DNA of 64,000 nucleotides from Oribacterium sp. WCC10 (GTDB lineage Bacteria; Bacillota; Clostridia; Lachnospirales; Lachnospiraceae). Of the stretch, positions 54,467-62,933 are shown one piece after another. Both the position numbers and the translations under genes were made by a program. The notes under the pieces were generated by a model that saw nothing but the letters and a program-made list of their open reading frames with translations, was not told where the DNA came from and did not search any database. The stretch lies in assembly GCF_900113415.1 (NCBI RefSeq), contig NZ_FOPH01000011.1, forward strand, positions 54,386 to 118,385, written 5' to 3'. The first letter of the stretch is position 1, and the number at the start of each line of letters is the position of its first letter.

Positions 54467-54779
54467 TCACATTACCTCCGTCAATATATTTGATCATCGC
54501 TTTAGCGAATCCTTCATCTTCTACGCTGAGAGACGAGCGTTCGGACTTGCCGAGCTGCATTCCCAACTTCTCTTTTGTGCCTAATTCAAAATATGGAACA
54601 TGACGATAAGTTGTCATGTTTTTGAATTTCTTTTTAGTATTATCCGACGCGTCCTCAGGAACAATCACAAGAAGTGATCTTCCGCCCTTAAGAGATTTCT
54701 CTACTGCGAACTCGCCACTTTTCAGTTTGCCTGCTCTCTGACATAAGCCGAGCAGGCCGTATATTCTTTCATCTATCAA
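54456..54779 (-). CDS. L7Ae-family ribosomal protein (YlxQ type)
   Basis: 107 residues. L7Ae/L30e fold: [24 protein letters not shown] and [46 protein letters not shown]. Equivalent to YlxQ of Bacillus, a probable K-turn RNA-binding protein in the nusA-infB operon. Overlaps both neighbours by 11 bases. Confidence 0.9.
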   Translation of the reverse strand: MIDERIYGLLGLCQRAGKLKSGEFAVEKSLKGGRSLLVIVPEDASDNTKKKFKNMTTYRHVPYFELGTKEKLGMQLGKSERSSLSVEDEGFAKAMIKYIDGGNVNVR

Positions 54780-55044
54780 GCTGTATCAGTTCCTCTCTGA
54801 GTGCCTGAGCGGTATCTTCAGAAACTGTAACCTTAAATGCCCGATCCAAAGCCTTACGCTTTATAGCCTTTTCAAGGCATGCCGAGTCGTTGCATATATA
54901 AGCGCCGCGACCGTTTTTTCGTCCGGTTGGATCGATGCTGAATGTATCATCCGGTGAATGGACGATACGGATCAGGTTAGGTTTTTCTTTTTTCTGACCG
55001 CAACCAATGCACGTTCTCTCGGGTATCTTTTTCATACCTATCAC
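54769..55044 (-). CDS. YlxR/RnpM family RNA-binding protein
   Basis: 91 residues. Matches the DUF448/YlxR family: PERTCIGCGQKKEKPNLIRIV, DPTGRKNGRGAYICND-x-x-CLEKAIKRKALDRAF. Conserved C-x-x-C and the GRGAYIC motif make the RNA-binding surface; in Bacillus this protein regulates RNase P. Overlaps nusA by 4 bases and the L7Ae-type gene by 11. Confidence 0.92.
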   Translation of the reverse strand: MIGMKKIPERTCIGCGQKKEKPNLIRIVHSPDDTFSIDPTGRKNGRGAYICNDSACLEKAIKRKALDRAFKVTVSEDTAQALREELIQLDR

Positions 55045-56225
55045 ATCTCTCCGTTTTCTTCAGATGTCTCAATGTCATCTGACTCAACGGTTGTATCATC
55101 AAAAATTTCCTCGGTCATATCGTCGGCATCCTCTGCGGACTCAGCATCCTCGCCCTGATAGTCGATTCCCATCTCATCGAAGATACCCTGCTCCTGAGCC
55201 TGTGACTCGGACTTGATATCGATCTTGTAGCTTGTGAGCTTTGCTGCAAGACGGGCATTCTGACCTTCCTTACCGATGGCAAGACTAAGCTGTGCATCCG
55301 GTACGATAACCATGGCTTCCTTGTTGTCCTGATCTGCGATAACTGCGATAACCTTTGCAGGTGAAAGAGCATTCTCAATGAGGTAAGCAGGGTTCTCATC
55401 ATAGTTGATGATATCGATCTTCTCACCACGAAGCTCCTCAACAACAGTATTAACACGTGAGCCGTTGAGACCTACGCATGCACCAACAGGATCTACATCA
55501 GGATCGTTGGACATAACAGCCATCTTTGTTCTTGAACCTGCTTCACGTGAGATAGCCTTGATCTCGACGATACCGTCTCTGACCTCGGAAACCTCTTCTT
55601 CGAAGAGTCGCTTAACAAGCTCAGGATGTGTTCTTGACACCATAACACGTGGTCCGCGAGGAGTATCTCTTACTTCAACGACATAAACCTTGACTCTGTC
55701 GTTTGGCTCAAGCTTCTCATCCTTGATCTGCTCATTCTCTGAAAGATATCCGTCTACCTTGCCAAGGTTAACGATGATTGATCTTCCTGTGTCTCTTTCG
55801 ATAGTTCCTGTGACAACTTCCTTCTCCATTGAGTAGTACTCGTTGTAAAGAACCTTACGCTCCTCTTCACGGATACGCTGAACGATAACGCCCTTGGCAT
55901 TCTGTGTTGCGATACGTCCGAAGGTTTTTGAATCAACCTTTACAGGAACGATTGAGCCGAGTGTGTAACCGGGATCGATCATTCTTGCATCTGCAAGAGA
56001 GATCTCTGTGTTCTTGTCAAGAACCTCTTCTACTACTGTTTTGTCAGCGATAACTGAATAATCACATGTATAAGGGTCAACGCTTACACGAATGTTGTCT
56101 GAAGAACCGAAGTGGTTCTTGCAAGCGGTCTGAAGTGACAGCTCGATGGCTTCGATTAAAGACTGCTTTGAAATTCCCTTTTCCTTCTCGAGTAGATCGA
56201 GTGCTTCACTGAGTTCTGTGTTCAT
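55041..56225 (-). CDS. nusA: Transcription termination/antitermination factor NusA
   Basis: 394 residues. N-terminal RNAP-binding domain (1-125), S1 domain (GTIERDTGRSIIVNLGKVDGYLSENEQI), two KH domains (including REAGSRTKMAVMSNDPDVDPVGACVGLNGSRV and LSLAIGKEGQNARLAAKLT) and an acidic tail ending EETSEENGEM. It controls pausing and termination. Overlaps rimP by one base and YlxR by four. Confidence 0.97.
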   Translation of the reverse strand: MNTELSEALDLLEKEKGISKQSLIEAIELSLQTACKNHFGSSDNIRVSVDPYTCDYSVIADKTVVEEVLDKNTEISLADARMIDPGYTLGSIVPVKVDSKTFGRIATQNAKGVIVQRIREEERKVLYNEYYSMEKEVVTGTIERDTGRSIIVNLGKVDGYLSENEQIKDEKLEPNDRVKVYVVEVRDTPRGPRVMVSRTHPELVKRLFEEEVSEVRDGIVEIKAISREAGSRTKMAVMSNDPDVDPVGACVGLNGSRVNTVVEELRGEKIDIINYDENPAYLIENALSPAKVIAVIADQDNKEAMVIVPDAQLSLAIGKEGQNARLAAKLTSYKIDIKSESQAQEQGIFDEMGIDYQGEDAESAEDADDMTEEIFDDTTVESDDIETSEENGEM

Positions 56226-56599
56226 TAGTTTTTACCCCTCCCGGTAATGGAATCTTCTGATATATGGTCTGTAGATTCTTCTGATGTTTCATCATCTACA
56301 TCCTCTGGTATGATATCGGCATTTCCCGGCTGATCCTTAAATCCAAGGGAACATACTTCCATCATATACTGTTCCGGAATGAAATCTTCCTTATCCAACC
56401 ACTTGGACAGCTTTCTGGAAACCTTTGCACAGTCGTCGACTGTCATATCAACACCGTCTGTACGATATATGAAAGATCTTAAGTACCACTCATTGTTTTC
56501 CTGTGTGAATGTTACACTGTCTACCTGATATCCGTCTTTCGGACATATCTCATCGAGATACTTCTTTACCCTTAGGGTATATTCGCCGTTTGTCTGCAT
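56225..56599 (-). CDS. rimP: RimP-like ribosome maturation factor, C-terminal domain missing
   Basis: 124 residues; RimP proteins are usually about 150. The N-terminal domain is clear: YLRSFIYRTDGVDMTVDDCAKVSRKLSKWLDKEDFIPEQYMMEVCSLGF, corresponding to the YLR-x-FIDK...EVSSPG region. The conserved SSPGL-RPL segment is changed to CSLGFKDQ, and instead of the C-terminal Sm-like domain there is an acidic tail (PEDVDDETSEESTDHISED). First gene of the nusA-infB operon, where rimP always sits in Firmicutes. It may bind S12 without the second domain; function uncertain. Confidence 0.88.
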   Translation of the reverse strand: MQTNGEYTLRVKKYLDEICPKDGYQVDSVTFTQENNEWYLRSFIYRTDGVDMTVDDCAKVSRKLSKWLDKEDFIPEQYMMEVCSLGFKDQPGNADIIPEDVDDETSEESTDHISEDSITGRGKN

Positions 56600-56622
56600 A
56601 AAAATTTCCTCTAAACTTAAGT

Positions 56623-56654
56623 AAAAGGAGCAGGCCTTTTCGCCTGCTCCTTTT
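56623..56654 (-). terminator. Terminator of the SNF transporter gene
   Basis: AAAAGGAGCAGGC pairs with GCCTGCTCCTTTT around CTTTTC, about 70 bases behind the transporter stop and just before rimP. Confidence 0.85.
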
Positions 56655-56721
56655 AACTAGTCAATAAATACTCTTGAAGAATAACACAAGAATATAGCAA
56701 AATCAACACTTTTTTGTAATG

Positions 56722-58101
56722 TTACATAAGTCCTCTTATAAGAATGATAAGTATAAGAATAGGAAGTATATACTGAAGGTACCATTTCATGGATTTATTT
56801 AGTTTTGCACCTTCGCCCTTATTACACTCTGCAAGGTAATTGTCAAATCCCCAGCCCCACTTTGTCACGCAGAAAAGAAGATACATGAGTGATCCGCCCG
56901 GAAGAAGGAGATTTGATACTATGAAGTCTTCAGAGTCGAGAACATCCCTTTCGCCTATGATATGAAGGTCTGACCAGATGTTATAGCCTAAAACACATGG
57001 AACACTGGTGATGAGAATGAAAATGCAATTGACTATAACGGCTTTTGTTCTGGTCCATCCGAAATTGTCAATGGATGTGGCGAGCAGGTTTTCAAATACT
57101 GTGATAACAGTACTGAAGCTTGCAAAAGACATGAACATGAAGAAAAGTGTTCCCCAGAGACGTCCACCCGGCATATTCATGAATACTTTCGGCAATGTCA
57201 TGAAAATGAGACTTGGACCCGCATCGGGCTCAACATTAAAGCTGAAGCATGCCGGGAAAATGATGAGTCCGGACATGATGGCAACAAAAGTATCAAGTGC
57301 ACAGATTCTAAGTGACTCTCCTGCAAGGCTGAAACGGTCAGACATATATGAACCAAAGATCTCCATGCAGGCAACGCCAAGGCTCAATGTGAAGAATGCC
57401 TGATTCATAGCGGCAGAAATCACGGTTCCAAATCCCTTTATGAAACTTCCGTTACCGGCGGCACTGACCTTACTGAGACTTGGCACCAGATAGAAATTTA
57501 CACCGTCTCCTGCTCCCGGTAATGTCAGACTGTGGATGGCAAGTATGATAATGAGGCAAAGCAGTGCGCTCATCATGATGGTGGTAACCTTCTCGAGTCC
57601 TTTCTGAAGTCCGAAGGAGCAAACCAGAAAACCGACAAGAACCGTGATCATCATGCAAAGCATCATCTCTTCCGGTTTTCCGAGCATATCTGTAAATACC
57701 GAATCGGCATTCTCTATAGCAAGATTATCGAAGGTTCCGAAGGCGAATTTGAAAAAGTAGGAAAGCATCCATCCGGATACGGTTGTGTAGTACATCATAA
57801 GTATATATGCACCGGCTATGGCAAACCATCCATGAATATGCCACTTGCTTCCCTGCGGTTCAAGCTTTCTGTATGCCAGTACCGCACTCTTGTGAGAGGC
57901 GCGTCCTACCGCAAGTTCCATAGTCAGTACGGGAACACCCATGACCAAAAGGAAGATAAGGTAGAAAAGAACAAATATGCCGCCGCCGTTCTGCCCTACC
58001 AGATATGGGAATTTCCAGACATTTCCGATACCGATGGCACAGCCGGCGCTGACAAGGATGAAGCCGATTCTTGACTTGAAATTTTCTCGTTTGTTACTCA
58101 T
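56722..58101 (-). CDS. Neurotransmitter:sodium symporter family transporter
   Basis: 459 residues with 11-12 membrane segments. The first segment region GFILVSAGCAIGIGNVWKFPYLVGQNGGG is the sodium- and substrate-binding signature of the NSS/SNF family (LeuT type). In bacteria these carriers import amino acids such as leucine, tryptophan or alanine with sodium. Substrate cannot be set from the sequence. The C-terminus ends in a short hydrophobic tail (YLQYILPILILIILIRGLM). Single-gene unit. Confidence 0.94.
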   Translation of the reverse strand: MSNKRENFKSRIGFILVSAGCAIGIGNVWKFPYLVGQNGGGIFVLFYLIFLLVMGVPVLTMELAVGRASHKSAVLAYRKLEPQGSKWHIHGWFAIAGAYILMMYYTTVSGWMLSYFFKFAFGTFDNLAIENADSVFTDMLGKPEEMMLCMMITVLVGFLVCSFGLQKGLEKVTTIMMSALLCLIIILAIHSLTLPGAGDGVNFYLVPSLSKVSAAGNGSFIKGFGTVISAAMNQAFFTLSLGVACMEIFGSYMSDRFSLAGESLRICALDTFVAIMSGLIIFPACFSFNVEPDAGPSLIFMTLPKVFMNMPGGRLWGTLFFMFMSFASFSTVITVFENLLATSIDNFGWTRTKAVIVNCIFILITSVPCVLGYNIWSDLHIIGERDVLDSEDFIVSNLLLPGGSLMYLLFCVTKWGWGFDNYLAECNKGEGAKLNKSMKWYLQYILPILILIILIRGLM

Positions 58102-58195
58102 AAAGCTCCTTAAGACCTTGCAAAACCAAAGCTTTGCTGTATTACGGGTACCAAACCAAAGGTTTAATATCCACCGATATATACTAATGTAAAAA

Positions 58196-58219
58196 GAGTC
58201 CGTAGTAAACTACGGACTC
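58196..58219. terminator. Bidirectional terminator
   Basis: GAGTCCGTAG pairs perfectly with CTACGGACTC around TAAA. A and T runs flank both sides. It serves the BTAD regulator gene (minus) and perhaps a read-through from the right. Confidence 0.88.
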
Positions 58220-58273
58220 AAAAAAAATTTAGTGCTTTAAAGTATTATCGGTTAAACCCGAAAAAATATCTCT

Positions 58274-59554
58274 TTACAGGAGATCCCGGTTTGTGGAACC
58301 TTCCTTTGCGCCATCAAGTATGGCCGGGATTTCAGCGAGTGAAACAATTCTGTACTTAAGTTCGGCACGTGAACCTGCAAGTTCCTTCAACTTCTTGGAG
58401 ATTCTATGGTAAATGGTTCCGCAGTCTTCCTTCTTGGTGCCGATAAGAAGGAGCAGATACTGGCTGGAACTGTACTTGGTATATACATCGCCCTGACGAA
58501 GCTCTGCGTAAAGAGCGTTCTTGAGGGCTTCAGCTCTTGTCTGAAGCTTTTCCTGATTCTGGATAGGCTTTCCTTCATAGTCCACAAGAGTACAAAGCAT
58601 CATGAATATCGAATTGCCACGGCGCACAAGGTTACGGCGCAGAACATTGTAGACATCGATAAAGCTTGAAAAAGCGCAATAGTATGATCCGAGACTTCTG
58701 CTGTCACCCTTGTTGTTCTTGAGGGCAGCATCCCTTTCAAGGATACCGGCCTGAATCTCTTCGATATCGTCTGAAACAACCTTAATATCATCATAGATAC
58801 GTTCATAACATCTGATGAGATCATCGGGAAGAGGTACTTCCAGATCATCAAGATAGTATCTGGCTGTCTTGTTGTAGAGCTCATAAGCCTCTTTGTACTC
58901 TTTACGTAAAATAAGTGCATCTATGACGTTGATCTGCCATCCGCCGTCAGGATAAATCTGACTTGCGCGATTGTAAAGCTTATACAGATTCTCGTAATCG
59001 CCTTTGTTGCGATAGTACTCGCCAAGGAACAGTACAAGCTCGTCAAACATATGCTTAAGCTTAACTGACTCTACGATGACCCAGTTATCTGTTGAGAACT
59101 CAGGAAGAAGTTCGCCACGATAAAGCTCAAAGGCCTGTTCATATAAGGAAGCTCTGGCTTCTACATCGTCTGTTTCGCCTGCTTTGCGACATGCATCGGT
59201 ATAAGTCTTCACATCGAGACTTAATGTATATCCCTCGGGCTTCTCAGGGAAATAGATACCTTTCTTGCCCTCGATATAACGTTTTCCCGGAACACCACTC
59301 TTCTTAAGCTGTGTTCTGGCCTGATGCAACAGATTGTTCAGACTGTTGTTTTCATCAAGAAGATCCTTGTAGCCGAAAACTCCGTCAATCAGCTCTCTCT
59401 TTGAAATACCCTTCTTATGATTCAAAAGGATGATCTGGATCAATTTAAGAAAATTGGCCTTGTTGTTCTGTCCAAGACCCATATACTGTCCATTGACTGT
59501 GATGGAAAAGCCACCAAGCATACGGACGTCAATACGATTTTCATTCTCACTCAT
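58274..59554 (-). CDS. BTAD (SARP-type) regulator with a degenerate GGDEF-like C-terminus
   Basis: 426 residues. Residues 8-95 form an OmpR/SARP winged helix (IDVRMLGGFSITVNGQ, KKGISKRELIDGVFGYKDLLDENNSLNNLLHQARTQL). Residues 100-265 are the bacterial transcriptional activator domain, a TPR-like helical array (DDVEARASLYEQAFELYRGELLPEF). Residues about 290-420 resemble a nucleotide-cyclase fold: LKNALYAELRQGDVYTKYSSSQYLLLLIG aligns with the LR-x-x-D-x-x-x-R-x-GGDEF-x-x-L region, but the GGDEF signature is gone. No signal peptide. Targets unknown; the adjacent His-rich exporter and SNF transporter could be under it, but nothing shows this. Confidence 0.8.
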   Translation of the reverse strand: MSENENRIDVRMLGGFSITVNGQYMGLGQNNKANFLKLIQIILLNHKKGISKRELIDGVFGYKDLLDENNSLNNLLHQARTQLKKSGVPGKRYIEGKKGIYFPEKPEGYTLSLDVKTYTDACRKAGETDDVEARASLYEQAFELYRGELLPEFSTDNWVIVESVKLKHMFDELVLFLGEYYRNKGDYENLYKLYNRASQIYPDGGWQINVIDALILRKEYKEAYELYNKTARYYLDDLEVPLPDDLIRCYERIYDDIKVVSDDIEEIQAGILERDAALKNNKGDSRSLGSYYCAFSSFIDVYNVLRRNLVRRGNSIFMMLCTLVDYEGKPIQNQEKLQTRAEALKNALYAELRQGDVYTKYSSSQYLLLLIGTKKEDCGTIYHRISKKLKELAGSRAELKYRIVSLAEIPAILDGAKEGSTNRDLL

Positions 59555-59695
59555 TTTCTACCCCTGCCTTTAAGACATTTTATATATTAATCTTAGACTT
59601 TATCGTGTGAAAAGTAAACAGAAATCAAAAAAATTTAAGCGGAATTATAACACATTTTATTAAAATGCACATAAGGAATATGAGTAAATAAAAAA

Positions 59696-59724
59696 CCTTC
59701 TACAGTTTATTTAACTGAAGAAGG
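59696..59724 (-). terminator. Terminator of the ArsP_2-like exporter gene
   Basis: CCTTCT-ACAGTT pairs with AACTGA-AGAAGG around a short loop, with one mismatch. On the minus strand TTTTTTATT follows. Confidence 0.8.
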
Positions 59725-59769
59725 CTTAAAAACCGTTAATTTGTGAAAAATCAACAAAATAGTGTTATA

Positions 59770-60897
59770 TCAGAATGTAATTCCAAGTGACTGAATAACA
59801 AGTCCCCAGAAAACCCCCACTCCGTAGAGGATCACAGCGATGCGGAGATTCTCATTAGGATGATAGTTGGTTCTGAAAAGAACGAGGAGTCCGACACCGG
59901 CGCCGACAAGTAGTCCTGCCATCATCTGTCCGGCATTAAGGATTCCCATTAGGTAAAGTTGTGTAATGCTTACTGATGCGGCACAGTTGGGAATGAGTCC
60001 GACAATACCTGCAAGGAAAACACCGACCACCGGTTTCCCCGCAAGAAACGCTCCGATTGCATCACTGCCGATACCTTCAACAAGAAGTGTTATTACGAAG
60101 GTTATAATGAAGATAAATACAGTGATCTGGAAAGTATGGTGGAAAGCCGGATATAAAATTCCGGCAATACCGGTTTTTCCATGATGATGGTGATGACCAT
60201 GGTGTTCATGATCATGATCGTGTTTGCCACCGCTATGGTGATCGTGTGAATGTTCATGGCTCATGTGGTCGTGTTCATGACTCTGATCGTGAACGTTTGT
60301 ATGGGAATCTGTCTCACTGTGCCCGGCATGTTCTGTATGATGATCTGGATGAGCGGTTAATGCGAATGTGCTATCTGGATGCTCTTCTGTATGTTCTGTG
60401 CCGTTTGCTGATTCTTCCTCTTCATCGTCATCACATTCGCAGTGGTCATGCTCGCAAAGATCATGAATGTGCTTTTCGGGTGCAGGTGTATGCTTTCCGT
60501 GATGCATAAAGAAGTCAAGAGCAAATCCGCTTATGATACCAAGAAGCATTTTTGTTCCCAGTATGGATACTATAGTTTGAGGGGCAACCTGTTCCGAGAT
60601 GAAGATGGGAAGCATCTCATCTGATGTAGAGAGAAATACCGCGATCAATGTACCCAGAGAAATAACACCTCCGGAAAAAAGGCTTGCCGCAGCTGCAGAA
60701 AATCCGCACTGCGGAAGCACGCCGGCAGCCCCTCCTATCACAGGACCGAATTTGCCGGCTTTTTCAAGCATGGCTGTGGTGCTTTTTTCTGTTTTATGTT
60801 CAAGGTATTCCATAGCCATATATGTTACGAGTAAAAACGGAATAAGTTTTATCGTGTCAAGTATGGCGTCCATTAGTGCGTCAATTATCATGTCCAT
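59770..60897 (-). CDS. Putative metal exporter (ArsP_2 family) with His-rich loop
   Basis: 375 residues, about ten membrane segments. Both halves carry the family motif GG-x-x-x-P-x-C: AAGVLPQCGFSAAAASLFSGGVISLG (about residue 58) and GLIPNCAASVSITQLYLMG (about 310), the signature of the ArsP_2 'putative 10TM heavy-metal exporter' family. Between residues about 135 and 250 lies a His/Asp/Glu-rich cytoplasmic or extracellular loop (HDHCECDDDEEE, HEHDHMSHEHSHDHHSGGKHDHDHEHHGHHHHHGK) that should bind transition metals. The start has a GGAG site. Substrate (manganese, zinc, arsenic) is not known. Confidence 0.85.
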   Translation of the reverse strand: MDMIIDALMDAILDTIKLIPFLLVTYMAMEYLEHKTEKSTTAMLEKAGKFGPVIGGAAGVLPQCGFSAAAASLFSGGVISLGTLIAVFLSTSDEMLPIFISEQVAPQTIVSILGTKMLLGIISGFALDFFMHHGKHTPAPEKHIHDLCEHDHCECDDDEEEESANGTEHTEEHPDSTFALTAHPDHHTEHAGHSETDSHTNVHDQSHEHDHMSHEHSHDHHSGGKHDHDHEHHGHHHHHGKTGIAGILYPAFHHTFQITVFIFIITFVITLLVEGIGSDAIGAFLAGKPVVGVFLAGIVGLIPNCAASVSITQLYLMGILNAGQMMAGLLVGAGVGLLVLFRTNYHPNENLRIAVILYGVGVFWGLVIQSLGITF

Positions 60898-60971
60898 TTA
60901 AGAGTCCTCCATTTCGCAGTATAGAATAGCATACCTGTCAATACGTGGATTTTCACATGAACACATGTTGA

Positions 60972-61067
60972 TATGACATAAGTATCAAAAGTACCAAATC
61001 ATATGCTTTCACATTGATATGGTACTTTATGACGTGAGCGGCAAATACTTTTGAAACTCACGTCATA
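60972..61067 (+). repeat. Dispersed 3'-end hairpin element, copy B (complete)
   Basis: 96 bases bounded by TATGACATAAGTATCAAAAG and its inverted relative GTCATA at the right, about 22 bases of terminal inverted repeat with 3 mismatches. Inside, AAAGTACC pairs with GGTACTTT (first hairpin). A second hairpin TTTATGACGTGAG/CTCACGTCATAAA (13 bp) follows. It ends 5 bases before the pyrG stop. Confidence 0.7.
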
Positions 61068-61072
61068 AAAGG

Positions 61073-62674
61073 TTACTTCTCGTATCTGAGAGCTGCCTCT
61101 ATAAGTCCTCTGAACAAAGGATGAGCCTCGTTAGGTCTTGACTTGAATTCAGGATGAGCCTGAGTTGCAATAAAGTACGGATGATCCTTAAGTTCGATGA
61201 TTTCAACTATATGGCCGTCAGGTGACTGACCGGAAAGAACCATTCCGGCAGCTTCAAGATCCTTGCGATAATCATTATTAACTTCATATCTGTGTCTATG
61301 TCTTTCGGATATTGAAGTCTTTCCGTAAACTTGATGTGCCATACTTCCATCCTTAAGATCGCAAGGATATGCACCGAGACGCATCGTACCGCCAAGATCT
61401 GTTACTGTCTTCTGTTCAGGCATCAGGTCGATGACAGGATGCTCTGTTTTAGGATCAAATTCAGTGGAGTTTGCATCGGCCCAGCCGAGAACATCTCTTG
61501 CAAATTCGATGATGGAAATCTGCATTCCAAGACAGATTCCGAGGTAAGGAATCTTGTTCTCACGGGCATACTGAGCTGCAAGAATCATTCCTTCGATTCC
61601 TCGCTGACCAAAACCACCCGGTACAAGAATACCGTTAACTCCCTTAAGAAGTGTTGCGGCTCCTACTTTTTCAACTTCCTCAGAATCCACCCAGCGAATG
61701 TTTACCTTTGCATGATTTGCTATTCCGCCGTGCTTCAGTGACTCTGCTACAGAAAGATATGCATCGTGAAGCTGAGTATATTTACCTACTATTGCAATGA
61801 CAGTTTCCTTTTCAGGATGACGAAGATTCTCAACCATGGCTTTCCATGAAGTAAGATCAGGTTCAGGGCATGGAAGATGGAGACATTCACATACGGACTG
61901 TGCAAGATGCTCACGCTCCATGAGGAGAGGAACTTCGTAAATGAACTCGGCATTTGTGTTCTGAAGAACGTGATTTGACGGAACATTACAGAACATGCCT
62001 ATCTTCTCTCTTATATCCTGCGGGATAGGATATTCTGTACGACACACAAGGATGTCAGGCTGAAGTCCGAGACGCTGAAGCTCACGAACACTCATCTGAG
62101 TAGGCTTTGTCTTAAGCTCTTCGGATGCATGGAGATACGGAACAAGTGTTACATGGATCATGATGGCATTTTCACGTCCGATGTCATGCTGGAACTGACG
62201 AATAGCCTCAAGGAAAGGCTGGGATTCGATGTCTCCAACGGTGCCGCCTACCTCGATGATAGCTATACGATCCTCCTCAGGGTCACATGAACGGTAGAAA
62301 TCCGACTTTATCTCATTTGTGATGTGAGGGATAACCTGAACTGTATGGCCTTCATACTCGCCGTGACGCTCCTTGTTAAGAACGGACCAGTAAACCTTTC
62401 CTGAAGTGATGTTGGAACGGTGATCAAGGGATTCGTCAATGAAACGCTCATAGTGTCCGAGGTCAAGGTCTGTTTCCGTACCGTCATCTGTGACAAAGAC
62501 TTCACCATGCTGTATAGGGTTCATGGTGCCCGGATCGATATTTATGTACGGGTCAAATTTCTGCATGGTTACCTTGTAACCTCTGGCCTTAAGAAGTCTT
62601 CCCAAAGATGCCGCTGTGATACCTTTTCCGAGTCCGGAAACAACTCCACCTGTGACGAATACGTATTTGATCAT
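61073..62674 (-). CDS. pyrG: CTP synthase
   Basis: 533 residues starting [18 protein letters not shown], with GGGGAG 6 bases upstream; an upstream in-frame ATG has no site. Synthetase domain 1-265 with P-loop SGLGKGI and [25 protein letters not shown], and class I glutamine amidotransferase domain 290-533 with catalytic Cys in GICLGMQ (about 380) and His/Glu near the end ([12 protein letters not shown]). It makes CTP from UTP, ATP and glutamine. The protein is of normal length. Confidence 0.98.
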   Translation of the reverse strand: MIKYVFVTGGVVSGLGKGITAASLGRLLKARGYKVTMQKFDPYINIDPGTMNPIQHGEVFVTDDGTETDLDLGHYERFIDESLDHRSNITSGKVYWSVLNKERHGEYEGHTVQVIPHITNEIKSDFYRSCDPEEDRIAIIEVGGTVGDIESQPFLEAIRQFQHDIGRENAIMIHVTLVPYLHASEELKTKPTQMSVRELQRLGLQPDILVCRTEYPIPQDIREKIGMFCNVPSNHVLQNTNAEFIYEVPLLMEREHLAQSVCECLHLPCPEPDLTSWKAMVENLRHPEKETVIAIVGKYTQLHDAYLSVAESLKHGGIANHAKVNIRWVDSEEVEKVGAATLLKGVNGILVPGGFGQRGIEGMILAAQYARENKIPYLGICLGMQISIIEFARDVLGWADANSTEFDPKTEHPVIDLMPEQKTVTDLGGTMRLGAYPCDLKDGSMAHQVYGKTSISERHRHRYEVNNDYRKDLEAAGMVLSGQSPDGHIVEIIELKDHPYFIATQAHPEFKSRPNEAHPLFRGLIEAALRYEK

Positions 62675-62822
62675 ATACTCCCCTTTCGTAATACACAACT
62701 GAGTATAAGTCCATGGCATTGCTCCGTTTACGCTCTGGCGATGCTGACAAATGGTAATTCATACATACAAACAGGCTTTACAGATAAACGAATGCCTGAT
62801 ACCGGACTTATACACTAAAAAA

Positions 62823-62879
62823 GAGGTGACAAAGGCTTAGGGACACTTTGTTTTGTCCCTGTGACGCCCTTGTCACCTC
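62823..62879 (-). terminator. Elaborate terminator behind nnr
   Basis: GAGGTGACAA pairs with TTGTCACCTC, and inside AGGGACA pairs with TGTCCCT. On the minus strand T6 follows. It lies 54 bases behind the nnr stop and is built like the one behind gltX. Confidence 0.82.
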
Positions 62880-62933
62880 TCGATATACATAAAAAACATG
62901 AGAATGATACACTTAATCTGTGTTTTTGTAAAC

